Source: Anaerolineaceae bacterium UBA6073 (GTDB lineage Bacteria; Chloroflexota; Anaerolineae; Anaerolineales; Anaerolineaceae). Taken from it: 64,000 bases of DNA. Where the stretch lies: contig DIXT01000022.1 in NCBI GenBank assembly GCA_002436085.1, forward strand, positions 62,001 to 126,000, read 5' to 3'. The translations under genes were made by a program, and so were the position numbers. Below the pieces are notes generated by a model. It made no database searches, had not been told where the DNA came from, and saw only the letters and a program-made list of their open reading frames with translations. Shown one piece after another: positions 41,403-50,272 of the stretch; position 1 is the stretch's first letter; every line of letters begins with the position of its first letter.

Positions 41403-42815
41403 ATGCTGAGCTTTCAACATGTACTTAAAGCCCTGCTCGGGCATGGTGTCGGGGAGCTTGATTTCAAGTTGCCGGAGGCTTTTATCGACTCGCGTGCAAT
41501 GAGTGAAGGCGGTCTTTTCTTCGCGCTGCGCGGGGAACGTACGGATGGGCACCTCTACGTAGACGATGCTTTTGCCAAAGGCGCCAGCCTGGCAATCCTT
41601 GACCATCCGATCGCAAGCGCCTACCCTGTCGTCGACCTGAGCGCCGCTGAACCTCAAATTCCGGGCGCTCCACCTTTCAGCCTGCTGACCGACAATTCCC
41701 TGCTTGCCCTGCAAAAGTTGGCAGCCTACTGGCGCAACCAGTTCGATATCAAAGTCATCGGAATTACGGGCAGCGTCGGTAAGTCTTCCACAAAGGAACT
41801 GACCGCCAACGTGCTCTCCAAGCGCCTGGTGACGCTTAAAAATCCGGGCAACTTGAACAACGAAATTGGCCTGCCGCTTTCCCTGCTCAAGCTCACGCAG
41901 GAGCATGAGGTCGCGGTGCTGGAAATGGGCTTCTACATCCCGGGTGAAATTAAACTTCTGTGCGAAATCGCCCGCCCGCAGATTGGCATTGTGACGAACA
42001 TCGGTACCGTGCACGCTGAACGCGCCGGCTCCATTGAGGTCATCGCGGAAGGCAAATCCGAGCTGGTGCAAGCCCTCCCGCCCGCCCCCGAGGGCGTGGC
42101 CATCCTGAACTACGACGACGAACGCGTGTTGGCGATGGCTGCCAAGACTTCCGCGCGCGTCTTTACCTACGGCTTGTGCCCGCAGGCAGACCTCTGGGCT
42201 GACGAGATTGAAAGCATGGGCCTGGAAGGCATCCGCTGCCGCATCCATTATAAGGACGAGGAGTTTTACGTGACCGCCCCGCTTATCGGCCGGCATTCGG
42301 TTTACACCATGCTGCGTTCCGCCGCTGCTGCGCTCAGCCTCGGTTTCTCGTGGGATTGGATTTTCTACGCGCTGAAAACCAGCAATCTCCAACTGCGTAT
42401 CGCCACCACCAAAACCGCTTCCGGCGCGCTGCTGATCGATGACACCTACAACGCCTCCCCGGATTCAACCCTCGCAGCGCTGAATTTGCTGGACGACTTG
42501 ACCGGACGAAAAGTCGCCGTGCTCGGCGATATGCTCGAACTTGGACAGTACGAGGAAGACGGGCACCAGCGGGTCGGCATCCGCGCCGCCCAGGTTGCGG
42601 ATGAGATCGTCCTGGTCGGTCAGCGCAGCCTGCAAACGCAAGCAGCCGCGCTTGAAAGCGGTTTTTCGGCGGATAAAATTCACTGGTTTGCGGACCAGAA
42701 CAGCGCGGCTCTGTATCTGCAGGAGACGCTGAAAGAAAAAGATATTGCCTTGATAAAGGGCTCGCACGCGATGCGCATGGACCTGATTGTGGCAAGTCTG
42801 GAGGTAATTTCCTGA
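41403..42815 (+). CDS. murF: UDP-MurNAc-tripeptide-D-alanyl-D-alanine ligase
   Basis: It adds D-Ala-D-Ala to the UDP-MurNAc tripeptide. The 470-aa Mur ligase has the P-loop ITGSVGKSSTKEL, the N-terminal substrate domain (FIDSRAMSEGGLFFALRGER), the middle NPGNLNNEIGLP and GTVHAERAGS motifs, and the C-terminal domain with DDTYNASPDS and VLGDMLELG. It begins one base after the PBP stop and its own stop shares a base with the mraY start. Its tripeptide substrate needs MurE, which is not in this cluster. Confidence 0.96.
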   Translation: MLSFQHVLKALLGHGVGELDFKLPEAFIDSRAMSEGGLFFALRGERTDGHLYVDDAFAKGASLAILDHPIASAYPVVDLSAAEPQIPGAPPFSLLTDNSLLALQKLAAYWRNQFDIKVIGITGSVGKSSTKELTANVLSKRLVTLKNPGNLNNEIGLPLSLLKLTQEHEVAVLEMGFYIPGEIKLLCEIARPQIGIVTNIGTVHAERAGSIEVIAEGKSELVQALPPAPEGVAILNYDDERVLAMAAKTSARVFTYGLCPQADLWADEIESMGLEGIRCRIHYKDEEFYVTAPLIGRHSVYTMLRSAAAALSLGFSWDWIFYALKTSNLQLRIATTKTASGALLIDDTYNASPDSTLAALNLLDDLTGRKVAVLGDMLELGQYEEDGHQRVGIRAAQVADEIVLVGQRSLQTQAAALESGFSADKIHWFADQNSAALYLQETLKEKDIALIKGSHAMRMDLIVASLEVIS

Positions 42816-43810
42816 TGAGCGGATCTTCCCTGGCAATAGCCATCAGTGGTTTCAGCTTTTTGCTCACGGTAATATGGGGATCTCCGTTCATCCGGCTGTT
42901 AAAGCACCTGAAAATCGGCAAGATTATCAGCATGGATGTGCCGGAATCGCACCTGGCAAAAATGAACACGCCCACGATGGGCGGTTTAATGTTCCTCATT
43001 CCCATCACTATTCTCACGGTGATCCTGAACGCGGTTTCGCTTTTCGGGTCGCGGTTGTTCGGTTCCTCGATATTCGTTCCGCTGGCCACCTTATGGTTGT
43101 TCGCGCTGATCGGCGCGGTGGATGACTGGGAAGGCATCCGCGGTCCCCGCCGCGGTTTGGGCATGAGCGCGCGCACCAAATTCACCCTGCAGACGCTCGT
43201 GGCAATCGCGATTGCGTACAGCTTGAAAGAACTGCTGATTGTTCCCAACCTGTACTGGCCGACCTCAGAGGTCCCGCTCAACCTCGGCTGGTGGTATCTG
43301 CCGATTGCGGCGTTCATCATCGTCGCCATGGCGAACGCGGTGAACTTCACCGACGGCATTGATGGGCTGGCCAGCATGATTTGCATGACCATGTTCGGCG
43401 CCTACGGCATCATCGCCATCTTCCAGGGTCAGGTTTACCTCGCGCGCTTCTGCTTCTGCATCGTCGGCGCGCTGGCTGGCTTTCTGTGGTTCAACGCAAA
43501 GCCAGCGGAACTGATGATGGGCGACACCGGCTCGCAAGCCTTGGGCGCGATGCTGGCGGTGGTAGCGCTGATGACCGGGCGTTGGCTTTTCCTCCCACTC
43601 ATCGCCATCATTCCTGTGTCCGAATTGCTTAGCGTCATTATTCAGGTGTCTTACTTCAAGCTGACCCACGGCAAACGGGTGTTCAAAAAGGCTCCCATCC
43701 ACCACCATTTTGAGATGCTGGGCTGGCAGGAGAATCAGATTGTGATTCGTTTCTGGTTAATTGGCTTTATCGGAGCAATGCTCGGCTTTGCCCTGACCTT
43801 TTTAGGATAA
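42815..43810 (+). CDS. mraY: Phospho-N-acetylmuramoyl-pentapeptide-transferase
   Basis: A polytopic membrane enzyme (331 aa, about ten helices) forming lipid I from UDP-MurNAc-pentapeptide and undecaprenyl phosphate. Signature parts are HLAKMNTPTMGGLMFL, the Asp-rich AVDDWEGIRGPRRGLG, NFTDGIDGLASM, MMGDTGSQALG and the C-terminal APIHHHFEMLGWQE (HHH). It starts in TGATG overlap with murF and is followed after 2 nt by murD. Confidence 0.97.
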   Translation: MSGSSLAIAISGFSFLLTVIWGSPFIRLLKHLKIGKIISMDVPESHLAKMNTPTMGGLMFLIPITILTVILNAVSLFGSRLFGSSIFVPLATLWLFALIGAVDDWEGIRGPRRGLGMSARTKFTLQTLVAIAIAYSLKELLIVPNLYWPTSEVPLNLGWWYLPIAAFIIVAMANAVNFTDGIDGLASMICMTMFGAYGIIAIFQGQVYLARFCFCIVGALAGFLWFNAKPAELMMGDTGSQALGAMLAVVALMTGRWLFLPLIAIIPVSELLSVIIQVSYFKLTHGKRVFKKAPIHHHFEMLGWQENQIVIRFWLIGFIGAMLGFALTFLG

Positions 43811-43812
43811 TT

Positions 43813-45201
43813 ATGAAAAACTGGACTGACAAAAAAGTCATTATTCTCGGAGCCGCCCGGCAGGGCACAGCGCTCTCACGTTTCCTCGCGGATCAGGGCG
43901 CGCGTGTGGTCCTCACGGATTTACACGGTCCAGAAGCTCTCTCTGCGGAAGCGTTGACGCTGAAAGATGCCGGCGTGGAGCTCTGCCTGGGCTCGCACCC
44001 GTTGGAACTGCTGGAAGGCGCGGACATGGTCTGCGTTTCGGGCGGGGTTCCACTCACCATTCCCTTTCTTCAGGAAGCAGTCCGGCGCCGCATCCAGCTT
44101 TCCAATGACTCACAGATTTTCATGGAAGTTTGCCCCGCCATGGTTGTTGGCATCACTGGTTCGGCTGGAAAAACCACCACGACCGCCCTGCTGGGCTTGA
44201 TGGCGCGCAAATTCTTCGAAATGAAGCAAAGCCCGCGGCATGCCTGGGTCGGCGGAAATATTGGCAATCCGCTGATCGAGCATGTCACCGAAATGCAAGC
44301 GGATGACCTGGTGATCCTCGAGCTTTCCAGCTTCCAACTTGAACTCATGACAGTTTCCCCGCAAGTGGCGGTCGTACTGAACATCACCCCGAACCATCTG
44401 GACAGACACGGGACCATGCAGGCTTACGCCGCGGCGAAAGCCCGCATCCTGAATTACCAACACCAGGGCGATGTGGCCGTCCTTAATCGCGACGACGCAG
44501 GGTCCTGGGAGCTTGCCACCCAGTTGAAGAGCGACTTAATTAGTTTTGGCTTCAACCGTCCGGAAGGCAACCAGAATGGGACCTATATCCACCGGGATTC
44601 GGTCTACCTGCAGATTGACCGACAGCAGTTGAAAATGTTCCCAGTGGATTGGATCCAATTGCGCGGTCAGCACAATATCAGCAACGTGCTGGCAGCCTGC
44701 GCCGCCGCCGCGGCTGCTTCGCTGGCTTTGCCTGCCATCCAGAGCGCTGTGGAAGAATTCACCGGCGTGCCGCACCGGCTGGAATTCGTGCGGAACGTAC
44801 GCGGAGCAGACTGGTACAACGACTCGATTGCCACTGCGCCGGAACGCACACTTGCGGCGCTGCAGTCCTTCCAGGGTCCGCTAGTGCTGCTGCTGGGCGG
44901 TCGGGATAAAGACCTGCCCTGGGAGAAATTGGCCGGGGAAGTACACAGCCGTGTACGGCATGCCGTCCTATTCGGGGAAGCAGCGGACTTGATCAGCAGA
45001 GCGCTCGGGACCGTCCGAGCGGGCGAGACTCTGCAGTCCATCACGCAGTGCGCAAACCTGTATGAAGCGGTACAGAAAGCCGCTGAACTCGCACAGGAAG
45101 GCGATACCGTCCTGCTTTCGCCGGGCGGCACCAGCTACGACGCCTTTAAGGATTTTGAAGAACGAGGAGAGAGTTACAGACAATGGGTGAACGCGCTGTG
45201 A
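43813..45201 (+). CDS. murD: UDP-MurNAc-L-alanine-D-glutamate ligase
   Basis: It adds D-Glu to UDP-MurNAc-L-Ala. The 462-aa Mur ligase shows a Rossmann-like N-terminus (VIILGAARQGTALSRFL), the P-loop ITGSAGKTTTTALL, the HVGGNIGNPL-type loop (WVGGNIGNPLIE), ELSSFQLELM, LNITPNHLDRHGTM, and C-terminal GVPHRLEFV with LLLGGRDKDLPW. All are MurD markers. The 3' end overlaps the ftsW start by 19 nt. Confidence 0.96.
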   Translation: MKNWTDKKVIILGAARQGTALSRFLADQGARVVLTDLHGPEALSAEALTLKDAGVELCLGSHPLELLEGADMVCVSGGVPLTIPFLQEAVRRRIQLSNDSQIFMEVCPAMVVGITGSAGKTTTTALLGLMARKFFEMKQSPRHAWVGGNIGNPLIEHVTEMQADDLVILELSSFQLELMTVSPQVAVVLNITPNHLDRHGTMQAYAAAKARILNYQHQGDVAVLNRDDAGSWELATQLKSDLISFGFNRPEGNQNGTYIHRDSVYLQIDRQQLKMFPVDWIQLRGQHNISNVLAACAAAAAASLALPAIQSAVEEFTGVPHRLEFVRNVRGADWYNDSIATAPERTLAALQSFQGPLVLLLGGRDKDLPWEKLAGEVHSRVRHAVLFGEAADLISRALGTVRAGETLQSITQCANLYEAVQKAAELAQEGDTVLLSPGGTSYDAFKDFEERGESYRQWVNAL

Positions 45202-46427
45202 CGAATGAATATGTGAAACCGGCTGCGCGCAGAAGCAGCGCCGCCAGACTGCCGTTCGACGTTCCGCTGCTGCTGATCGTCGCCAGTCTGCTGGTGATCG
45301 GCCTGCTGATGGTCTACTCCACCAGCCTGGACGCCTCTTTACGCATGGGCCAGGAACCAACCTACCTGTTTACCCGCCAGATCTTGTGGGTGCTGCTCGG
45401 AATTGGGACGGCGGTGGGCTTAAGTTTCCTCGATTATCACTTTTACAAGCCTTTCGTGCTTTGGGCGCTGGGTGTCATCCTGGTGCTGCTGCTGATTGTG
45501 CTCATCCGCAACGACGTGCGCTTCAATTCCAGCCGGGCGCTGTTTGAAGGTTCCTTCCAACCCTCGGAGTTCGCCAAACTCGGCATTATCCTTTACCTTT
45601 CCTTCTGGCTGTCCTCACACCGGGATACGATGAACCTTTTCGGGGACGGGCTCTTGCCGCTGCTCTCCATTGTTGGTCTCACCGCCGGAATGATTGTCCT
45701 GCAGCCGGATTTGAGTGCGGCCGCCACGGTGGTTCTGCTCGGTATCCTGCTCTTCTTCCTGGCGGGCGGCGATTTGAAAAAGCTTCTGATTTTCGTAGTT
45801 TTCGTCGTCGGCATCGGCGCGTTCGTGGTGTCCGTCTCCCGTACCGGTCAGGCGCGCATCAGCGACTACCTGAGCGGTCTCAAGGACCTTACCGGCAGCT
45901 CTTACCACGTGCAGCGTATCTACGAGGCCATCATCAAAGGCGGCATGTTCGGCGTCGGCATCGGCGAAGCGGACACCAAGTTCACCGGCCTGCCCCTGCC
46001 GCACACCGACAGCATCTTTGCGGTGATTGCCGAGGAAACCGGCCTGGTTGGCGCGTTCGTGGTGGTGGCGCTGTATGTGCTGCTGCTTTGGCGCGGTCTG
46101 GTCATCGCCCGGCGCGCCCCCGACCAGCTCGGCGCGCTTATCAGCTTCGGGCTGACCAGTTGGATTGGCATTGAGGCGTTGATGAATGTCAGCGTTATTG
46201 TGGGCTTGTTCCCGTTCACGGGTAATGCCCTTCCACTTATCAGCGCGGGCGGCTCGAGCATGCTCGCGACGATGGGCGCCCTTGGAATTGTGATGAACGT
46301 TGCCAGGCGGGGCGTAGTAAAAGAAACTGCGGAAAGGAGCCAGACCAGTGCGATTGTTGATATGCGCGGGCGGGACAGGTGGCGGAGTGTATCCGGCGCT
46401 AACCGTTACGGAAACCCTCAGGAATGA
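45183..46427 (+). CDS. ftsW: Peptidoglycan polymerase / division protein FtsW
   Basis: A 414-aa SEDS-family membrane protein with about ten helices, the lipid II polymerase paired with the division PBP. Visible landmarks are LLMVYSTSLDASL after the first helix, FQPSEFAKLGIILYLSFWL, LQPDLSAAATV (the catalytic Asp region), YHVQRIYEAIIKGG, GEADTKFTGLPLPHTDSIFAVIAEE as two adjoining pieces, and PFTGNALPLISAGGSSML. ATG 45183 has GGAGAG upstream; a GTG at 45198 overlapping the murD stop is an alternative. The soluble C-terminal tail (about 30 aa) is encoded over the start of murG. Confidence 0.95.
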   Translation: MGERAVTNEYVKPAARRSSAARLPFDVPLLLIVASLLVIGLLMVYSTSLDASLRMGQEPTYLFTRQILWVLLGIGTAVGLSFLDYHFYKPFVLWALGVILVLLLIVLIRNDVRFNSSRALFEGSFQPSEFAKLGIILYLSFWLSSHRDTMNLFGDGLLPLLSIVGLTAGMIVLQPDLSAAATVVLLGILLFFLAGGDLKKLLIFVVFVVGIGAFVVSVSRTGQARISDYLSGLKDLTGSSYHVQRIYEAIIKGGMFGVGIGEADTKFTGLPLPHTDSIFAVIAEETGLVGAFVVVALYVLLLWRGLVIARRAPDQLGALISFGLTSWIGIEALMNVSVIVGLFPFTGNALPLISAGGSSMLATMGALGIVMNVARRGVVKETAERSQTSAIVDMRGRDRWRSVSGANRYGNPQE

Positions 46428-47418
46428 TGCGCACGAACTGCTCTGGGTCGGCAGTGAAGGCGGCATGGAGAAGGCATTGGTGGAACGCGCCGGTCTCCCT
46501 TTCAAAGCCGTACCTGCCGCAGGCGTGCACGGAGTCTCGCTCCGAAAGCTGCCCGGCAACCTCCTGCAGCTCGCGAAAGGTTACTGCAGTTCCCGCCGGC
46601 TGCTCAAGCAATTCAACCCGGATGTGCTGTTCTTCACAGGCGGCTACGTGGCCATCCCCATGGCGGTGGCCGGCCTGCGGCGGCGTTCCGTACTCTTCGT
46701 TCCTGATATCGAACCCGGGCTGGCGCTCAAAGTGCTGTCCCGCTTCGCCAGCCGCATTGCGCTCAGCGTGGAAGACTCGCGCAGCTACTTTAAACATCAG
46801 GAGAAAATCACGGTGACAGGTTACCCGTTACGAGAAGAACTAAAAAAATGGACGAAAGCCGAAGGGCAGGCGTATTTCGGCTTTGACCCCCAACTAAAGA
46901 CCATCCTCTTTCTGGGCGGCAGCAGCGGAGCGCGGTCAATCAACCAGGCGGTCATGGAAATCGCCGGGGAACTGGTCCGCGAGTATCAGGTGATCCACCT
47001 TACCGGGCACCTGGATTGGGAAGAAATCCAAAAGCGCACCAGTCAACTTGGCCCCCGCTACCAGGCCTTCCCATACCTGCACGAGGTCGGCGCGGCCATG
47101 GCTTGCGCGGACCTGGTAGTTTCCCGCGCTGGCGCTTCTATCCTGGGCGAGTACCCCTACTTCGGGCTGCCGGCTGTTTTGGTCCCCTACCCTTATGCCT
47201 GGAAGTACCAAAAGGTAAATGCCGACTATCTGGTCGAACGCGGCGCGGCTGTGCTGTTGGAAGACAAATTCCTGAAAGCCAGCCTGCTCAGCATGATTAC
47301 TGACCTGATGAAAGACCAAGAACGCCTGGCGCAAATGAGCGCTGCGATGCGCGCGCTTTCAAACCCTAATGCCGCGCTGGCAATTTCGGAGCTTTTGATG
47401 GAAATGGCTGGAGCATAA
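46348..47418 (+). CDS. murG: UDP-GlcNAc:lipid I GlcNAc transferase MurG
   Basis: A 356-aa GT28 glycosyltransferase making lipid II at the inner membrane face. The start is GTG 46348, with AAAGGAG 9 nt upstream, 80 nt inside ftsW. The N-terminal glycine loop reads AGGTGGGVYPALTV; most MurG proteins have His directly after GGTGG, here it is Gly. The second nucleotide loop FLGGSSGARSINQAV and the UDP-binding SRAGASILGEYPYFGLPAVLVPYP are intact, as is NADYLVERGAAVLL. The gene context leaves little doubt of the role. Confidence 0.93.
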   Translation: MRLLICAGGTGGGVYPALTVTETLRNDAHELLWVGSEGGMEKALVERAGLPFKAVPAAGVHGVSLRKLPGNLLQLAKGYCSSRRLLKQFNPDVLFFTGGYVAIPMAVAGLRRRSVLFVPDIEPGLALKVLSRFASRIALSVEDSRSYFKHQEKITVTGYPLREELKKWTKAEGQAYFGFDPQLKTILFLGGSSGARSINQAVMEIAGELVREYQVIHLTGHLDWEEIQKRTSQLGPRYQAFPYLHEVGAAMACADLVVSRAGASILGEYPYFGLPAVLVPYPYAWKYQKVNADYLVERGAAVLLEDKFLKASLLSMITDLMKDQERLAQMSAAMRALSNPNAALAISELLMEMAGA

Positions 47419-47433
47419 GACTGGAGCCTATCG

Positions 47434-47955
47434 ATGATCAGCCTGAGTGTCCTCTTCTACGTACTGGTTGCCTTATTCGTTCTGATAGGCGCGATGCGCG
47501 GTTTCGGAAAAGAAATCGTGGTTTGCGCTTCCAGCATCCTGGCGCTGTTCACAATTGAAGTGGTCATTCCCCGCATTTTCGGCGACACCAGCGGTTCCAA
47601 ACGTTTTTGGATCAATACTATTGTGATTGTTTTTTGCGCTTTCGCCGGATACCAGACCCCAAACCTGCGCCGATTCGCCGAAAACATACGCTTTCAGCGC
47701 GGACCCTTCCGGGATATGCTCGCCGGTGCGCTGATGGGCGGTATCAACGGCTACATCCTCATAAGCTCGCTCTGGTTCTATTTGGCGGAAGCGCAATACC
47801 CATTCAAGGCAATTACTGCCCCCGACCTGGCAACTGAAATGGGACAGAACGCCGCGAAAATCCTTGCGTCTGCGTTCCCGACCTACATGCATGTTCCGGC
47901 ATTGTACTACGCGGTAGTTATTGCGTTTTTCCTGTTGATAGGAGCCTTTGTCTGA
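47434..47955 (+). CDS. CvpA-like small integral membrane protein
   Basis: A 173-aa polytopic protein with about four or five helices (starting SVLFYVLVALFVLIGAMRGFGKE). The RGF-x-KE segment after the first helix and general layout recall the CvpA/colicin V production family, but the match is by eye only. It is inserted between murG and murC, 15 nt after murG, and its stop overlaps the murC start (TGATG), so it is translated with the peptidoglycan precursor enzymes. A role near lipid-linked precursor handling is an inference from position. Confidence 0.65.
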   Translation: MISLSVLFYVLVALFVLIGAMRGFGKEIVVCASSILALFTIEVVIPRIFGDTSGSKRFWINTIVIVFCAFAGYQTPNLRRFAENIRFQRGPFRDMLAGALMGGINGYILISSLWFYLAEAQYPFKAITAPDLATEMGQNAAKILASAFPTYMHVPALYYAVVIAFFLLIGAFV

Positions 47956-49349
47956 TGAAACGCGTACACCTGATTGGGATTGGCGGAACAGGCATGTCGG
48001 CTATCGCCGTGGTGCTCCTTGAAAAAGGGTACCAGGTGAGCGGCTCCGACCTGAACGCCTCGCCCTATTTCCAGATGGTCAGCAAGCGCGGCGCTAAGGT
48101 TGTGCTTGGGCACGAGCCGCAGCTTGCCCTGCGGGCTGACCTGATTGTGCGCTCCTCAGCGGTCAAAGATGACGACCCCGAGGTCACTGCCGCCCGCGCT
48201 GCCGGTATTCCCGTCATCAAGCGGGAAGCATTCCTTTCTGAACTCACCTGGGGAAAAGAAATCCTCGCGGTGGCTGGATCACATGGCAAGACTACGACCA
48301 CCGCTATGCTCATCTGCATGTTGGACGCGCTGGCGTACGACCCCAGCTTTATTGTTGGCGCGGAAATAAAAGAGCTCGGCACTAACGCCCGCTGGGACGT
48401 CGGCAGACACTTTGTAATTGAAGCGGATGAGTACGACCGCATGTTCCTCGGGCTCACGCCCCGGGTCGCGATCGTGACCAACATCGAACACGACCACCCG
48501 GATTGCTTCCCGACCCCGCAGGATTATCAGGACGCGTTCAAGGACTTTCTGAACCGCTGCGTCCCGAACGGCAAAGCCATCCTGTGCGCAGACGACCCGG
48601 GCGTGCGCAGCCTGCTGAAGGCGGACCTGCGCACAGATATCGAACTGCTCACCTACGGCTTTAACGAAGGCTGCGATTATCGGATTGAGGATTATATCGG
48701 GGACGGAAGCGCTTCGCACTTCACCCTAAGGAGTTACAAATCCCACCAGCAACCGCTAACGCTGGGGAATTTTACCCTTCGGCTGCCGGGAAAACACAAT
48801 GTTTCCAACGCCGCGGCCGCGCTCACGGTCGTGGACGCTCTGGGCGGCAGCGCAGCGGACTGCGCCCCAACGCTGGCAGCTTTTGCCGGCACTGAACGCC
48901 GCTTTGATATCGTGCTTGAAAGCGCCGGCGAGGTTCTGATCAATGACTACGGTCACCACCCCACCCAGGTGCGCGCCACGCTGGGCGCCGCGCGTGAACT
49001 TTACCCGACCAAAAAGCTGTGGGCGGTGTGGGAACCGCACACCTTTACCCGCACGGAAAGCCTGCAAAAAGAATTTGCGCAGGCGCTGGAGCTGGCAGAC
49101 GCGGTGATTATCACCAAAATTTACGCGGCGCGCGAGCTGGACGACGGCTTTAGCCCGCAGACCATCGTTGATGCCATGCTACCGGGAAAAGCGAGTTACA
49201 TCCCGGACTTCGCGGAAATTGTGGACCAACTCAGCCGGAAATTGACCGGAAATGATGTGGTCGTGTTCCTTTCCGCCGGTAAGGGACCCCAAATCTGCGC
49301 AGGCCTGCGTGAAAACATCCTGAAGCAAAGCGGGGAGGCTGCCGCATGA
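47955..49349 (+). CDS. murC: UDP-MurNAc-L-alanine ligase
   Basis: It attaches L-Ala to UDP-MurNAc. The 464-aa Mur ligase has the N-terminal HLIGIGGTGMSAIAVVLLEK, P-loop VAGSHGKTTTTAML, the EADEYDRMFL and NIEHDHPDCFPT segments, GRRFDIV-like GTERRFDIVLE, INDYGHHPTQVRATL and WEPHTFTRT in the C-terminal domain. It overlaps the preceding CvpA-like gene by one base and murB by four (ATGA). Confidence 0.97.
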   Translation: MKRVHLIGIGGTGMSAIAVVLLEKGYQVSGSDLNASPYFQMVSKRGAKVVLGHEPQLALRADLIVRSSAVKDDDPEVTAARAAGIPVIKREAFLSELTWGKEILAVAGSHGKTTTTAMLICMLDALAYDPSFIVGAEIKELGTNARWDVGRHFVIEADEYDRMFLGLTPRVAIVTNIEHDHPDCFPTPQDYQDAFKDFLNRCVPNGKAILCADDPGVRSLLKADLRTDIELLTYGFNEGCDYRIEDYIGDGSASHFTLRSYKSHQQPLTLGNFTLRLPGKHNVSNAAAALTVVDALGGSAADCAPTLAAFAGTERRFDIVLESAGEVLINDYGHHPTQVRATLGAARELYPTKKLWAVWEPHTFTRTESLQKEFAQALELADAVIITKIYAARELDDGFSPQTIVDAMLPGKASYIPDFAEIVDQLSRKLTGNDVVVFLSAGKGPQICAGLRENILKQSGEAAA

Positions 49350-50272
49350 ACATCCCGATGCGTAAACTTCAGGCTTTGTTCGGCGCGCGGCTGCAGGAAA
49401 ACGTGCGCATGGCGGATTACACCACCTCCCGCGTCGGCGGACCCGCGCTTGGTTTGGTCTCGGTCAACACAATCTCTGAAATGCGGGACGCTGCGAATGC
49501 CTTATGGAGCCTGGATGTGCCCTTCAAGCTCATCGGCAGCGGCTCCAATATTCTGGTGAGCGACAGCGGTTACAACGGCATTATCCTGCTGAACCACTGC
49601 CACAACATCCGTATCAATACCCAGCAGGAACCGCCCGTCATCTTTGCCGAGAGCGGCGCGAACCTCAGCAACATCGCCCGCCAAAGCGCCCTGCGCGGTC
49701 TTTCCGGTCTGGAATGGGCTGGCAGCGTGCCGGGTTCGGTGGGCGGCGCAGTCTACGGCAATGCCGGCGCTTTCGGCTCGGATATCGCCAGGTCGCTGAT
49801 CTCCATCCAGGCGCTCCTGCGGGACGAAGGGGAAAAGACTTTGACAGCGGACGATCTTCAGTTTGCCTACCGCAGCAGCATCCTGAAGCGGGAACGTAAG
49901 GAACTGTTGATCCTTTCGGCAACGCTGAAGGCAGAACGCAGCACGCGCGAAGCCGCCTGGAAGACCTTGATGGACATGTCCCAAAAACGCCAGGCGACCC
50001 AACCCACCGGCGCGTCGACCGGCTCGACCTTCAAGAACCCTCCCGGTGATTACGCCGGCAGGTTGATCGAAGCAGCAGGATTGAAAGGATTTACAGGTGG
50101 ACACGCCCAATTTAGCGGCCTGCACGCGAATTTTATCGTGAATGACGGCAGTTCCAGCGCGCAGGAATACCTGAAGCTCATCCGCACAGCTCAAAAAACC
50201 GTGAAAGAGAAATTTGGCGTGCAGTTGGAACTGGAAATTGAACTGATGGGTGATTTTAATGATGCAGAATAA
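49346..50272 (+). CDS. murB: UDP-N-acetylenolpyruvoylglucosamine reductase
   Basis: An FAD enzyme reducing UDP-GlcNAc-enolpyruvate to UDP-MurNAc with NADPH. The 308-aa protein has the VAO-fold FAD loop LIGSGSNILVSDSGYNG, the GLEWAGSVPGSVGGAVYGNAG part, the catalytic serine region GASTGSTFKNP and the C-terminal AGLKGFTGGHAQFSGLHANF, consistent with the short type II MurB. Start ATGA-overlaps the murC stop; the 3' end overlaps ddl by about 14 nt. Confidence 0.97.
   Translation: MNIPMRKLQALFGARLQENVRMADYTTSRVGGPALGLVSVNTISEMRDAANALWSLDVPFKLIGSGSNILVSDSGYNGIILLNHCHNIRINTQQEPPVIFAESGANLSNIARQSALRGLSGLEWAGSVPGSVGGAVYGNAGAFGSDIARSLISIQALLRDEGEKTLTADDLQFAYRSSILKRERKELLILSATLKAERSTREAAWKTLMDMSQKRQATQPTGASTGSTFKNPPGDYAGRLIEAAGLKGFTGGHAQFSGLHANFIVNDGSSSAQEYLKLIRTAQKTVKEKFGVQLELEIELMGDFNDAE

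Noticed and set aside
41319..42392. 357-codon minus-strand frame
   Set aside because: Shadow of murF, which has complete ligase motifs.
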